This document shows, piece by piece, positions 10,020 to 22,559 of a stretch of 64,000 nucleotides of DNA. Below the pieces are notes generated by a model. That model was not told the origin of the DNA and searched no databases. It worked only from the letters and a program-made list of their open reading frames with translations. The translations under genes and the position numbers were made by a program. This DNA is from Platanthera guangdongensis (taxonomy: Eukaryota > Streptophyta > Magnoliopsida > Asparagales > Orchidaceae), in contig CM077159.1 in assembly GCA_039583875.1 (NCBI GenBank), positions 4,529,371 to 4,593,370 of the forward strand, in the 5' to 3' direction. Position 1 is the stretch's first letter. Every line of letters begins with the position of its first letter.

Positions 10020-12219
10020 TGTAACACCCCCTATCCGTCGCATAGCATATAGCAGTAGTTCCGGCCGGGGCCCGACGCCATATACCACAGACAGACCGGG
10101 TGGTTACTTATGGAAACCATCCAACCAATCTCAACGTCCTACACAGAGCATTCTAGCGGAAGCAGTTTATAAGTTGCAAAACAAGAACCCAGCACAAGCA
10201 TGAATGTCCACTAACATGATAATAGGAATGTATACAAAATACTCAAAAGTCGGCCTTAAGGTCTTACAAAATGTTTCACTTGTCTTTTACATGATTTTCA
10301 AACCTCGGCACGCAGGCCGGCCATACATGAACAAAACATAAAACATTTCCATTCGGGCCTTCGAGGGCCAGCTTCGCAAAAAGGGCTTTAGCCCGCTATT
10401 GACCGCTTGGTCCAGCTGCACCTGCAAGCAAACAAACCACCGCACGGTGGCAAACAAAGCAACGGTCAGCAATGCTGACCAAATTATAACGATCCCGCCC
10501 CCAACTCGGGGCGGCGATGCTCCTTCCCTGCATTTCATTAGCATAAGCGAGCAATGCATATAACCATAGCCATTTCAACACAGACGTTGGCTCGTACGGC
10601 CACACGTCCCGTGCACTCAGGGCACATTCTCGGTGAACCGGTCAATGTTACGTCAATTAAAGCCATTAACATTCCGGACTCACCACCGCCTCTTGGACGG
10701 CCATTCCTATGAGCAATTTGTCTTCATGGTATTGGTCACGTCAAATTAAGCCATGGACCACCGAAGACCCCCATTTATGCCAACGGCGAGTCCCATGTAA
10801 CCTTAGGTCGCTCTAACCGGACGACACAAAGCGGGTACGGCTCCATCTAACCCGTGCTCACATCGCAACGACAATTTAAGCCATATGCGCGGGTCAAACT
10901 TTCACCGAGTCCCATTCTACCGCAAGTCACATAACCTCGTTATGTTCAAGTTGGCTTCCAAGCCACCAAGTTGGCAAGACCTCGTGTCCGCCCAGTTTTC
11001 CGGGTGCACCTTTGGGTTAGTCCCCAAGGCTCCCTGCTGCAATCTACCGCGTAGAAAACCCGAAAAACACCAAATAGCACGGAGTCTTCTCCGGCCTTAT
11101 GCAATGCAACATCACCGATCCGAACTACATGTCCGGGTAGGCTTCAACCAAAATGCCTATGTCCGTTCTCGCATACGGACGCTAAACAACGGGGACTTCA
11201 CATATCTACCCGAAGGAACGCCTCCAACTCTCCGCACACTCGCGAGAGCGGGCTTCCTATGCAAAGAAAAGAGCGACTCATGCTCAAGATGAGGATCGTT
11301 ACCCTTGCGGTCCTCTTTGGCGCCATCGAAAAGTAATCGGATGGAAATGACCGCACTTGCGTTGCCTCCGTGGATCCGGAGTCGGCTTGCGATTCGGAGC
11401 TCCGAAGCTCCTCCAATGGCGGATCTAGTTCCTCTTCTTCTTGCCTTAGCTTTTCTTTCTCCAAGGGTTTGGAGAGAGATCAAGTGGAAAAAGTGAGGGT
11501 TTTCTAAGTCAAAACCCGGGTATATCCCTTCAGGAACAACCCCCAGCCATTGGATCCTCAGTCAAAGAAATGAACGGCTTCGATTCGGGACTGAAATGCC
11601 CAATCTGGGCCGAACACGGCCTGGCACACGCCCGTGTCCAGGGCCGTGTGCCTCATTCGCCGTCAAAATCGAATCACCTGGAACCTCACACGGGTCTCGA
11701 ACACGCCCGTGTTCTAGCTGACACGCCCGTGTTCCAACTAACACGGCCGTGTATCTGGCCGTGTACCCCATCATTTTCTCCCGTTTCCAACCCGAGCGCT
11801 GACACGGGTTCGGACACGCCCGTGTCCTTGCCCGTGTCACCTTGACATGCCTGGGCTCCAGGCCGTGTACAAGGTCTCGGCACTTCACGGCTAAGTGTCG
11901 ACACGGGTCGACACGCCCTGCGACACGCCCGTGTCGCAGGCCGTGTGCCATGTCCCGACACACTGTCGACACCAAAGTGTCGACTTCGCGGGACGAGTGT
12001 CGACACGGGTCGACACGCCCTGCGACACGCCCGTGTCGCAGGCCGTGTGCCCAGTCTCGACACAATGTCGAGACCAAAGTGTCGACTTCACGCCTTAGTG
12101 TCGACACAGGCTTGACACGCCCTGGGACACGCCCGTGTCCCAGGCCGTGTGCCTGCAGCCAGAACTCAAACTGGCCCAAATTATTCCCCTTTTTCTCCTT
12201 TGAGTTTCGGGGCGTTACA
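10020..12219 (-). repeat. G1 5' LTR
   Basis: Starts TGTAACACCCCCTATCC, ends TCGGGGCGTTACA, 2200 bp. It is nearly identical to 2929-5129, including the palindrome array (11613-12158). The TSD CCCAT follows at 12220. Confidence 0.93.
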
Positions 12220-15200
12220 CCCATCACGGGTGAGAATGAACCACAATGTCTTAGCCTATTAGACTACTCTTGTCTAGTGTTCGTTACACCTAGCAGTTTA
12301 GGGTTAATCCCAGGACTTCCCAAGGCATGCCCGGTGAAGGGCTCTCGAGGGCACTAGGAGCTATGATGGGTTGAAATCCCAAAGCTCCCTTTCGCAAGGA
12401 TATTTATTTTATTTGCTGTCTACCCATGATCCATACCTAGGTCTCGTCATTACTCTGGAACGAACCTAATGAATTTAGTTATTATCGGGGAATTGGCGGT
12501 CTTCCGCCGGTCTCCGTTCTAGTCACTCTCCTTAAGGTCTTGCACTCTATCGCTCGATAATATAAAGAGACCTACTAGACACCAATCAGGGTTTAACTTC
12601 CCAATCTAGTCACCAACTAATCTCTCTATCGAATCCCATGTGGGTCTTAGTGATACGAGCTATATTTTGCTAAGCGCACCCATGACCTAATGTTGACCCG
12701 TATGATTTGTCATCCAAACTCTTGGGTCAAATATTCCTAATTACATATTATGATTGTTATGACGCATGATGATGATTGAACTGGGTTTCGTTATTTTCTC
12801 ATGGATTAAGGGGCCTAAATTAAGCTTTTTAATTGTGCGATCGGGTCACCTAGAACATGAAGTACTACAATTATTGGTTCACCCTGCATAAGGTTTTCAC
12901 TAAGTGTTTAATAAGGTTAAATATTGATGCCTATGAAATCTCATGATTTTTTCATGCAAATTTCTATTTATTTCCTATTTATTGAATAAATTCCATTCCA
13001 AACATTTTTCAAAAAAGTACCTTAACCACTCACACCAAAATTGTAAGAAAATTAGTGGGTGATCATATTGATAAAATAAGGCTAATTACAGAATCTCAAA
13101 TTCTTAAACCATGATCTGACCTATCTTATGCCCATTTAAGGAATATTACCAAAATGTCATTATTAGAGTTTTTAATATATAGGGACATCCAAAAATACTC
13201 AAATAATTTATCAGGAACCAAAACACAATAATAAGCCACTGTAAAATTTTCATAATTTGTAATACAAAATTTCCCATATTTTCAATTAATTTCCAAAAGG
13301 CCAAAAATGGTAAATTTTACTTGAAACCCAAGGAAACATTAATAAACAGTGCCATAAATTTTTCCAGGAGTGTACCTTGCCCTACCAAAGCTTGTGTCAA
13401 AAATCCATAATTTAGTGAATTTAATTACCCTATTTTCCAATTTATTACTCAACTAGACATATTTTCCAATAATTTCACATGATGTGATTTTTGATCCCAA
13501 AAATCCCAAATAATTCATGGGAGGTGTAATCCACTCCTATGAGCCTCTGTCCAAAGTTTCATGGACTTGCAATGACCCAATTGGGCTAAATTCACATTTT
13601 TTCTCATTTTTACTAATGGCACCCCAAATTTGAATATACCAAACTCATGCATGTGGGATTTCCCATACATGCAGAGGCCCAAATGACCTGAAATTTTTAT
13701 CACAGATTTATCTTAACACAATGAACATTCCACTCAAGTTTGGCTTGTGCATTTATTTTAAAATTTGCCCTAGCATAGGACCAATCTTGGTAGGTTGGAC
13801 CTACAGGGAGCCCTGCAACTCCAAACTTCAAGTTTAGGGTGTCAAAATAAAGGTAAGCCCTAGGTCTACAAATTTCATGTTGATGTCTGGTTCTGAAATT
13901 GCCTCTAAGAGGCCTATTTTTAGCATGCAAGGTCATTGTAAATGTTTGACAAAAGTAACATTATTCATTAAAATCATTATTAATAACTAATTCGGGATAA
14001 AAATGAACGACATCTGTTCATCGTCCCAAAACAGCCAATGGCTGAGATTACCTTTTCCTGGGCCATGTTTGCTGGCTAATTCCGGCCACCTGAGCCGGCG
14101 CCACAGCCGGCAATTATTGCCACCACCTTCGTTGATGTGGTCGCTAGCGTTTCCCGGCGGTGAGGTTGCCGGAGGCGGCTCCTCCGGCAATCCCGAGCAA
14201 GAAGAAAATCTCAGTAAATTTCACACTTTCTCCCATGGTATCGCGCTCGATTGAGCCCAATGTCTCACCTAATTGAGCTAGAAAGCTAGCACGGGGTGAG
14301 GTGAGGTGAAACGGACCTACAGTCGGTCTTGGCGGCGCGTGCGTTGGCGGTGCTCCATGGCCGATGCCTTCTCCAGCGAACTTGCCCAATTCCTTGTTTC
14401 TCCAGCAAAAGCCTCACTCTAGTAGTCAAATTCTACTCGTTTCCTCCTCATGAAGCTGATGGTGGGCTCGGATTTGGCTGGGGGTGGTTGTGGAAGAAGT
14501 TGGAGTTAAGGGGGGGTGGCCGGCCATGCTTTGGAGTTTCCTCCTGGCCACCAAGTGTCCCCAAATTCCTCCACCTTGCAGGAATAAACCTGAGGAGCTC
14601 AGCCAGCAGCTTGGGCAAAGAGAAGGAGGGCCACATGGCCTCCATTTCCTCTCTTCCTCCTTTCTCTCTCCTCTTTTCCTCCAAAAAGTCCAAATTGCCC
14701 CCATGCATGCATTCTCTCTCCAATTTCAGGAGGGTGGGGTTGTCATTAAACATTTAGGTTGGTCATGGGCCTTGGCTCATGGGCTTAGCCCATGAGGAGT
14801 GGGCTTGGTTCATTCTTTTCCAATTTTAGGCCTAAGGTTGACCAAGTTGACTTCTAGGGTTGACTTGGTCAACTTAATAAGTGAGTTGACCCCACTTGAT
14901 GGTCATGGACCCAAAAGTACCTCCCAACTTAGGTGGGCCCATGGTGGTGCCCCACTTGGACTAATTGGGCCCTTAGGTATGGGTTTGACCAATTTAAGGT
15001 TAAGGGTTTACTTGGGTCAACCTGAGTCAATAAGTGACTTAGTGATATGGCTTATGGTTCCCTTAGGTAGGTATTAGGGTTAGGGGTACAGTGGTGGAAT
15101 CAATGTGTGGCTAGGACCCCAATTTGGGCTGGTTTGACTTAGGTTATCTTGGGCCCTATAGTGGGTCACATGTGACTACACCCTAACTCCATGGTTCAAA

Positions 15201-15279
15201 CCTAGCCTAAACCCATGCCCCCACCACATGTCCTAACCCAACCTAAGTAGAGGGGTCTAATTGGAAATAGAATGTTACA

Positions 15280-16169
15280 TCTCGAGAACTGACGAGGACA
15301 TGTCGAGAACTAAAGAATATTCTCGGATACAGGAGAAAGGTTTCTCGAGAACTGATGAAGACATCTCGAGAACTAATGAAGTTATTCTCGGGAAGAGGAA
15401 GTATTTTTCTCGATAACAAAATAGGGCTTTCTTGAGATCAAGACAAGGCTTTCCCGAGAACAAGGGCATATCTCGAGTACTAAAATGGATTTCTCGAGAA
15501 GAGACTATGGACCTCTCGAGAAGAGCTTCTAGGCATCCCGAGAACAACGAATCGATTTCTCGGGAATAAAAGAGGATTTCTCGAGAACAAAAAGGGGCAC
15601 TTCTCGAGAGCTTCAAGACCTCTCGGGAATTAGAGGAGGGATATTCTCAAGAAGAAGCAAGGCTTATGGGGAACAAAAGATCATTTCTCGAGTAGTATAA
15701 AATACTCCGGAACAACTTCCGGCTTCTCGAGAAATGAGAATGGTCATCACGAGTACAAGTAGGGTTTTTCCGAGAACTAGCAGGAAAATATCAAAAATTA
15801 AGATTTGACTAATATTCCGGGATAAATCGCTGACTCTACGAATTTAGCAGCAAAGACAACACTAGAATCCGACGCACCATTCTTGAGTCACTAACATCAA
15901 GTGCTTACTGTAAGAACACATGCCACAAATTTAATTTTTCCAACAAGAAATCAGTCAATCTCATCAAAAACTCCAAAACCTGGTCAAACAGACCCAACAG
16001 ACGTGAAAACGCACTAACGTTGCTCAAGAATATCCCCTATTTTCTACACTCAGATCTAGTATAGATCCTACAAGCCCTACCTGTGTATTTGTTCCGAAGA
16101 CTAATTTGAAAGTCTCTCAAACAAAGCTCTCAAGGAGCTACCGCCTGCGGTAGCACTACCACCGCACGG
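15280..16169. repeat. copia-LTR-like fragment with TCTCGAGA array
   Basis: Begins right at the G0 LTR edge. From 15280 to about 15780 it carries some two dozen TCTCGAGAAC or CTCGAGAA motifs, with variants such as TTCTCGGGAA. Further on, ACACTCAGATCTAGTATAGA near 16045 matches a stretch of the C2 LTR (ACACTCAGATCTAGTACAGA near 21077). This suggests a truncated LTR from a Sirevirus-like element with its own palindrome motif. No coding region is seen. Confidence 0.5.
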
Positions 16170-16662
16170 TGTAACACCCCCTATTTTTTTAATGATAATA
16201 TTTGATTTGGTATTGTCATAATTATGACGTCAGGGCTTTACCTTTTACGTCATGTTGAAGGCTGAGCTAAGCATGAAGTAGTGGGCTAAAGCCCTTGAAG
16301 CTGTGCTGGTCATTGAAGGTCAAAGCGAACTGTTTTCTTTTTCTATTTTCATGTATGACCGTCCTGTGTGCCAAAGTATGTAAAACACTTATTGTTTAAG
16401 TAAACATTGTAAGGCCATAAGGACAAACTCCCTGTGTATTTGTTCTTTAATTCCTGCTTTGGGCTTTAGCGGACATTCGTGTTTTGTGATGGGTTCTTCA
16501 ACATATTTAAAAGCTTCCGCTAGAATGCTCTGTGTTAGGTTTCGAAATTGTATCGTAGAAATTTGTTATTAATATGTAATATCACTGACTATCCATGGAA
16601 TATGATGTGGGGCCCTGGACAGACCTTCTGTTATATCCTATGATACAGATGGGGGTGCTATA
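16170..16662 (+). repeat. short solo gypsy LTR, plus orientation, no array
   Basis: Edges TGTAACACCCCC at 16170 and GGGGGTGCTATA at 16662. Inside, AGCTTCCGCTAGAATGCTCT (16510-16529) is the reverse complement of a box found in all G1-G3 LTRs. The end reads, reversed, like their LTR start (CCCCCATC then GGATATAACAGAAGGTC). At ~490 bp it is a quarter of the usual length and lacks the palindrome array. No clear TSD. Confidence 0.55.
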
Positions 16663-17016
16663 TTTATAACATTCTCACCCTTATTGGGTTGGAGGGATAC
16701 AGGACAGGTGGGTCCTGCGAGCTGGATGCTCGGGAGCTTGATATCAGGACAGGTTGGTACTACAAGGTGGAGGCTCGGGTTGAAATAACTTGCATGTGCG
16801 TAGGAACAAATCAGTGGAGGGTCATGCGGTACTTGGCTAGTCGTCACACTCACGATATTACGAAGACTCTGGCGACGTGTGATGGTTTGAGGGGCCAGTA
16901 GGTTGTTTATACTGTAGTTTGTAGGATGATCCCTGAAAACGCACGCTCGACCTACAAGACTGGTGGGATAGGCAGTAATTAGTACGTAGAGACTCTAGAG
17001 TGCACTTAGGACGTGT
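16663..17016 (+). repeat. G4-family LTR fragment
   Basis: Resembles the reverse complement of the G0 LTR interior around 2540-2820 (GGGTTGGAGGGAT; TGTGATGGTTTGAGGGGCCAG; GAGACTCTAGAGTGCAC). It is cut at 17016 by the start of the G4 LTR, so G4 probably landed in an older copy of its own family. Confidence 0.6.
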
Positions 17017-20000
17017 TGTAACATCCCTCAAACGACTAGACCCCTAAGAGTGGTTTTGCCATGACTAGGTCATGATAAAATCCTAGGAAGCTCAAGAGGC
17101 CAAGTGAACAAAGGCATGAAAGTGGAAATCACCTATGTCTGCCTATAGCACGACCACATCACCACCCATAGGGTTTGACTTTAAGGACTCAACTTGATTC
17201 TAGGACCCCACCATAATAACCCTAACACTTTAGGAGTTCCATTGGGTCACCAAGGACCCATTGGGGTCAATCAAAGTGGTCAAGTTGACCAAAGTCAACA
17301 CTAACCCTAAATGGATCAAACTAACCTATATAGGGCCAGTTAATCTTTCCTTAGCCAAATTGAACCCACATACACCTTCCGAACCCTCAAGGGAGATCAA
17401 TGGGTAACCATGGACCCATTGAGGTCAACTAAAGAGGTCAAGTTGAGTAGAGTCAACCCTAGCCCTAAAATGGTTAAAGTGCCCTAATTAAGGGTCAAGT
17501 GGCATCCAAGGTGCCAAACCAACCCTACCCTACTCTTTTTATACTTTAGGGGAGTCCGATAGGTCACCAAGGACCCATTGGGGTCAACCCAAAAGGTCAA
17601 TTTGACCAAAGTCAACTCAACCTTAGGTTAGGTCAAATTATCTCAAGTTGACCTAACCTAGCCCAACCCGCTTGGGCTAGGCCCAATTGAGGCGGCCCAC
17701 TGGGCTCATGAGGTTTAGAATTATCCAAAATGCCATTCGTTTTCAGGAAATAGTGACAAGGAGAGAGAAAGCTCCACTTCCCCTTTAATGGAGGAAAGAG
17801 AAAAGGAAGAAGAGGCTATTCATGGCCAAGGGAGGCTAAGGGCCTCCTCTCTTCAATTCTAATTGTTGTAGATTCATTACCACTTTAGTTTTGAGGAGAT
17901 CAACAGCCATGGACTGCCTCTTGGTGGCTGAATTCAAGGATTTTTAGTTAGCTAAAAAAGTTCTTTCATGGCCATTAATGTCCATTGAGCTTAGACCCTT
18001 CTCCTCACCCCATTTGATCATTTTAAAAGCTTCCTTAGACCCCCAGCAGTCTTTTCCATCATTTCCTTATAGAATTCGAACCCTTGCTGTAGAAGTTACA
18101 GAGCACCCGAAACCGCCACCACCGAAAATGACGTCACGACGATTGGTAAGGCTTCAACAACCCCAGAAGGTCGACTTCTCCCTCTCTCTCCCTCTGTGCT
18201 AGCATCTTAGATCGACTAGGAGAGTTATCGGGGGTCAATTGAGCCCGATGTAGAGATAAGTTCATAAGAATTTTCCATGAAAAAGAGTAGTTTTGGGTTC
18301 GCCGGAAACGGCCTCTCCGGCGGTCGTGCCGCCGCTCAGCGATAGCCCCCACCTCAACGAAGGTGGTTGTGGCGGTCATCGGCTAAGTAGGTGGACGGGT
18401 TGCAGAGAAATGCGATTGGAAGTTGCTCCAGGTTGGGGCTATCTCAGCCATTGGCACACTGGGGAAGATGAACAGATCACGTCGAAATTGCGCCAAGATT
18501 CGTGCGCCTGATTTTATTAAGGAATAATTATAATTCTTTATGTCACAGATTATTACAATGTTTTGAATTAATTATTAAAAATACTTAGAATATTTTTCTA
18601 GAAAAATGGTTAACGTCAAAGTGGTATCCCTTGAAGTCTAGTTTATTTAAAAATTGGTTTCAACCAATTTGGCTCTCCGCTCTGACCACAGCACACCAAA
18701 TGGTGCAAGCTATACCTAAGGTTAATCAGAGACTAATTTGAGTGCCCATAATAGACCAGTTATGCAAATGTCATAAAATTTGGACCATAGACTAATTATA
18801 CAGACACACTAATGATATACAAAAATGGGAATTTTTGGAAAATATTTTCTTAAAGTTTTTGTAAAAACATTAATAAGACATGTATGAATTAATTAAGGGG
18901 TCGTATGACCTAAAAAACAATCCAATATTTTGGTGGTTGTCCATTAGGGTCAATACAACATTTCAGCCCATTTTGGGTTGATTTGAGTAGGTATTGGTGT
19001 GACCAAACTTTGGTCCCTTAATGGTAATTTAGGGCAATGGTTGTTTAATGGTTAGAGTGGTCAATTCTCACCCAAAGGGGATGGGACTTTGGCCAGAGCC
19101 TCAAGGTCATCTAAAACACCCCCACAAGAGATTTGGACTGATTTAGGGTTGAGATGCCCTAGAACCCTAGTGTGAACCCTTGGGTTGGTTATTGAGCCTA
19201 ATGAAGGACATGGGACCACATGCCCTAGGAATGCCTTGGAACTTGGTAGAGGAGTTCATATGGTGGAAATAAGCCTTAAAAATGTTATTAGAATTTTTAG
19301 GAGCACTTAACCCTCTGAAATAATTTAGGAACAATTAGGGTACTTTTACTTACAATTTTATTGCATGATTATATGACCTTGGATGTTCATGAAACTTAGG
19401 CAGATATCTTACATAGTTGTTATTAATCTCTAGAAATTGTTGTATGAATTTTGGATTAATATTTATAGTACTGCATTCACAAACCTAGTAATTGTCCTAT
19501 TAGTGAAAAACATATTATGAGTTATTTAATCACTAAAAACTTATGAAATTTTGTTTTAGGACATTTTAAGTCTTCATCTTGCTCTATGAATTTATATGAA
19601 ATTATTGGATGCCTTTTCATATAGGATGCTTCACAAAGTGCCATATGTTGAAAATTCTTAAAAGATTTATTTATGTGGCCAAATGTGTTTGGAAAAAATT
19701 CCTAAATTTGGTCAGTTGTCTTTTCTGGACACTTTTAACATTTCATAATTTTTATATGATTTTTGGATGGTTATTTCTAGTATTTTCTACTTTGCCCTAT
19801 TAATGAGGTTAATTTATCAATATTTTCTTTAGAGGTCAAATATTTTTGAAAAATTAAGAATTTCAGTATTTATTATTATTTTTATGATATACACTTGTCA
19901 TAATTTTTCTGAGGACATATCTTGTCAGAAAATTATACTTGGTGTTCAAAAGTGTAGGTGGCCTGATTTGCAGAAAATATAATAAATGCCAAATAAATTA

Positions 20001-21513
20001 GGAAAAAATAATATCTTCTGGATTTAATCTTAAAATATCTTGATAGACCCCCAGTAATAATCTTAGGTCATTTGGATGAATATTTGGAGGGGTCACCATG
20101 CATGCACACCATATAGCTCAATAGGTCTGCACAAAGTAAAAACTGTAGAACTAAGGTATCATGTGAACCTTGTATGGGAAAGGGTAGTTGGTGAACCTGG
20201 TTTGGTTGGATGTATAGGGTCACCAAAAGAAGGTAGGTTGTGTGAGCCCGGTTGTGCAAGGGCAGAGTTGTGCTCGAGATCTACGATGGATCATCTTTCC
20301 TAGGAAGATGTCTAAATACACTTAGGGTTAGATCAAGTGTAAAATCAGGAGAGTTTGGGAACACGGGTAGATACCAATAATAATAAGTGTCTTGTGAAAG
20401 GGAGCTTTGGGCTTCAGCCCATCGTAGTTCCTAATGCCCTCGAGAGCCCTTCATAGAGAATGCCTTAGACAGTCCAAGGTTAACCACTATAAGACCAAAA
20501 TGTAAAGAGTAATTAGTAAAAACTCGTGCTTCACCTTCACTCACCCCGATGACTTCGGTGGTTAGTGAAAGAATTGGTTTCTAGATGTTCTAAATACCTA
20601 GAGGGGGGGTGAATAGGTTCAATTCTTTTTCTAATTTAGGCAGCTAATGCTATCTAGTTTAGCAATATATTCAGCAGAACATACAATACAGCATTCACAT
20701 ACACAACATTCACAGATTGCACATCAGTTTTATAGTGGTACCTCAAATGATGGGTACATCCACTTTCCCCCTTCGCCTATCGAGCAGTGTACTAGGTTCG
20801 GCCTAACTTCCTTCCTTCTTCTCAGATCCGTAGATCTTACAGCTCAGAATCAAGAATGGTTCCTACAACTCAGAGTGAATCCACACTCCTACAACTCAGG
20901 CACAAGCCCTACCTAAACCTCTTCCACAGGCCTACAACTCAGAGTGACAACCCACTCCTACAACTCAGGCACAAGCCCTACCTCAGCCTCTTTCATAGGC
21001 CTACAACTCAGGGAATAGATTCCCCTACCTCAGCCTTTATAATTTAGGCTTACAACTCAGAGATGTAAATTTTCTACACTCAGATCTAGTACAGATCCTA
21101 CAAAATTATTGATGAAAAGTTGTTGATATCTTAAACCAGATGGAGAGAGAATTGGTTGAAGGCTTCTTGATCAGTTCTTGATAGAACTGATTTCTTATGG
21201 ATCAACCTGACTTAGCTTTCTTCAAAGCTTCTTGAATCTGAACCTAGTAGGGTTGATCTTCTTAATGTTTTAGTTGATCTTCAATATTCCTCCTTCAGAA
21301 ATTAATCTTAATTCTTCAGGCAAACTGTTCAGGATCTGCCTTCACTGGATGAGATCTTCTCTCCTTCTTGCTTTTCTCTCTCTACAATCTGTAGACTGTT
21401 TCTTTCTCTTCTTCTGGATTCTCAATCCTTTAGAGATAATAATAGATCAACTATCTGTTATCTGTTGTTGTTCTTGTTGTTTTTCTCTGTTTTTATTGTT
21501 GAGAGAGCACATC

Positions 21514-21521
21514 TATTTATA
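21514..21521 (-). promoter_or_regulatory. C2 LTR TATA box
   Basis: The minus strand reads GCCTATAAATAGATG about 150 bp downstream of the palindrome array. The same sequence is in the 5' LTR at 41913-41906. This is the likely core promoter of the element. Confidence 0.6.
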
Positions 21522-21669
21522 GGCTTCATCCATGGTAACCGGTTGTTCCGGTTTCAAACTGTCTTCTGACACCTCTAACAGGTGTGACAGCAATGTTAGT
21601 AATGACAGCTATCAAGTATTCACTTGTATTAATTCAGCCTTCATTGAACTTTGACTCAGAAGCAGAGAA

Positions 21670-22155
21670 TGTCGACTGAATTCTTCATATGTGTCGACAC
21701 ACATAGTCCATATGTTGACACAATTCTTGTTGTTGTCGACACAACTTCTGTGAAATGTGTCGACACAAGTCCTGTGAAATGTGTCTACACAAGTCCTGTG
21801 TGTCGACACAAACACTTCTTGTCTTGACAAAGTTGGTGTCGACAGAATTTTGGTGTGTGTCGACAAAAGTTCTGTGTCGACAGAGTCATTGTCGACAGAA
21901 TTCTGGAATGTGTCGACAGCTTCTCTATGTGTCGACACAGCTTCAGATAATGTCGACACAAGTCTGGCCCTTAGTGTCGACACTGCGTTGTCGATAGATT
22001 TTCTGTGTGTCGACACAAATTCCAGATGTCGACATAATCTGGCCCTTGGTGTCGACATAGCGTTGCCGACAGATTTTTTGTATGTCGACACAAATTCTGG
22101 ATGTCGACACACTTTGGCCCTTGGTGTCGACACAGCCATTCCCAAGTGTCGACAC
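21670..22155. repeat. TGTGTCGACACA palindrome array in C2 3' LTR
   Basis: About twenty GTCGAC-centred palindromes, many as TGTGTCGACACA, spaced 10-40 bp. The partner array is 42060-42505. Copy number differs: 21744-21800 holds an extra tandem copy of an AAGTCCTGTG unit. Confidence 0.9.
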
Positions 22156-22295
22156 AAGTACTTAGTGAATTTTCCTTTCCATTTACTTAACTTGCACATG
22201 ATAACTCCACACAACATCAAATACAACTTGATGAATATCATTGAGTTAGGTGAGGCTTCTCCAAATCTGGTACACATTTTCCAATGTACCCAACA

Positions 22296-22311
22296 ATCTC
22301 CCCCTATTTGG
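22296..22311 (-). other. C2 polypurine tract
   Basis: CCAAATAGGGGGAGAT on the minus strand adjoins the 3' LTR. C3 has almost the same tract at 56602. Confidence 0.75.
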
Positions 22312-22559
22312 AGAAGTCATAACCCTTAGTCAATGATATACATCACTTTTAATAAAATTAACAATATGATGCAAAATAAACATTCATGACAGGGAATTAT
22401 ATAAACAAAACATGTAAATAACATCATCACAGAATATGATATTACAATATCAATCATGAATCATTGTTTTGTTTAAAACTTCATAATAGTTTGTTGACAA
22501 TAGACTACATGGAGTTTAAAACAGAAAATTACAATGTTTTATAATCTAGTCAAACTATC

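Larger units (their letters stand above)
2929..12219 (-). mobile_element. G1: Ty3/gypsy chromovirus (Del/Tekay-like), near-complete
   Basis: A 9.29 kb element flanked by the 5 bp target duplication CCCAT (2924-2928 and 12220-12224). It has two LTRs of about 2.2 kb that differ at only a handful of sites by eye, a PBS, gag, pol in the gypsy order PR-RT-RH-INT with a C-terminal chromodomain-like segment, and a PPT. It lies within the G0 LTR. The near-identity of the LTRs makes it the youngest complete element here. Two single-base pol frameshifts may be real or sequencing errors. Confidence 0.93.
1..15279 (-). mobile_element. G0: Ty3/gypsy retrotransposon, partial, 5' end only
   Basis: Minus-strand chromovirus-like element whose 5' LTR (1447-15279, interrupted by G1) and gag (1-1345) are in the window; the rest lies to the left. 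A primer-binding site directly follows the LTR. Gag is closely similar to that of G4 on the opposite strand, and the LTRs of the two elements are homologous in inverted orientation (for example 13990-14300 against 18180-18530). Gag carries several stops, so this copy is dead. Assignment to a Del/Tekay-like lineage rests on the gag style and on the clearer pol of relatives; I cannot see its own pol. Confidence 0.8.
1447..15279 (-). repeat. G0 5' LTR (~4.5 kb, split by G1)
   Basis: On the plus strand it begins TGTAAGACCCC at 1447 and ends GAATGTTACA at 15279. Without G1 and one TSD copy (2929-12224) it is about 4537 bp. The outer end (read on minus: TGTAACATTC, then TTAGACCCCT) matches the G4 LTR start at 17017 (TGTAACATCC, then CTAGACCCCT). 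I see no gene in it. ORFs on either strand are short and not shared with known proteins. It holds a small tandem repeat around 2813-2928. Confidence 0.7.
20566..22295 (-). repeat. C2 3' LTR
   Basis: Plus-strand edges TGAAAGAATTGG and ATGTACCCAACA. It contains the Sirevirus-type end box (20597-20617), repeated CTACAACTCAG units (about 20860-21060), a TATA box at 21521-21514 (minus: CCTATAAATAG) and the TGTCGACA array at 21670-22155, upstream of the TATA on the element strand. It is 39 bp longer than its partner, with differences in the array. Confidence 0.9.

Noticed and set aside
14329..14757. Possible host gene ORFs at 14329-14795
   Set aside because: They lie in the G0 LTR, overlap on both strands, show no domain, and the inverted G4 LTR copy does not keep the frame.
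14144..18511. Gly/Pro-rich ORFs at 14144-14389 and 18134-18511 as a conserved protein
   Set aside because: The similarity is between inverted LTR copies and is better explained by shared repeat DNA; stops and frame differ.
20076..20303. 75-codon plus-strand ORF in the G4 LTR
   Set aside because: Short, no motif, inside a non-coding LTR.
21612..22329. Repetitive ORFs through the TGTCGACA array of C2
   Set aside because: Same reason: the repeat gives VDT/STH-type periodic peptides on both strands.
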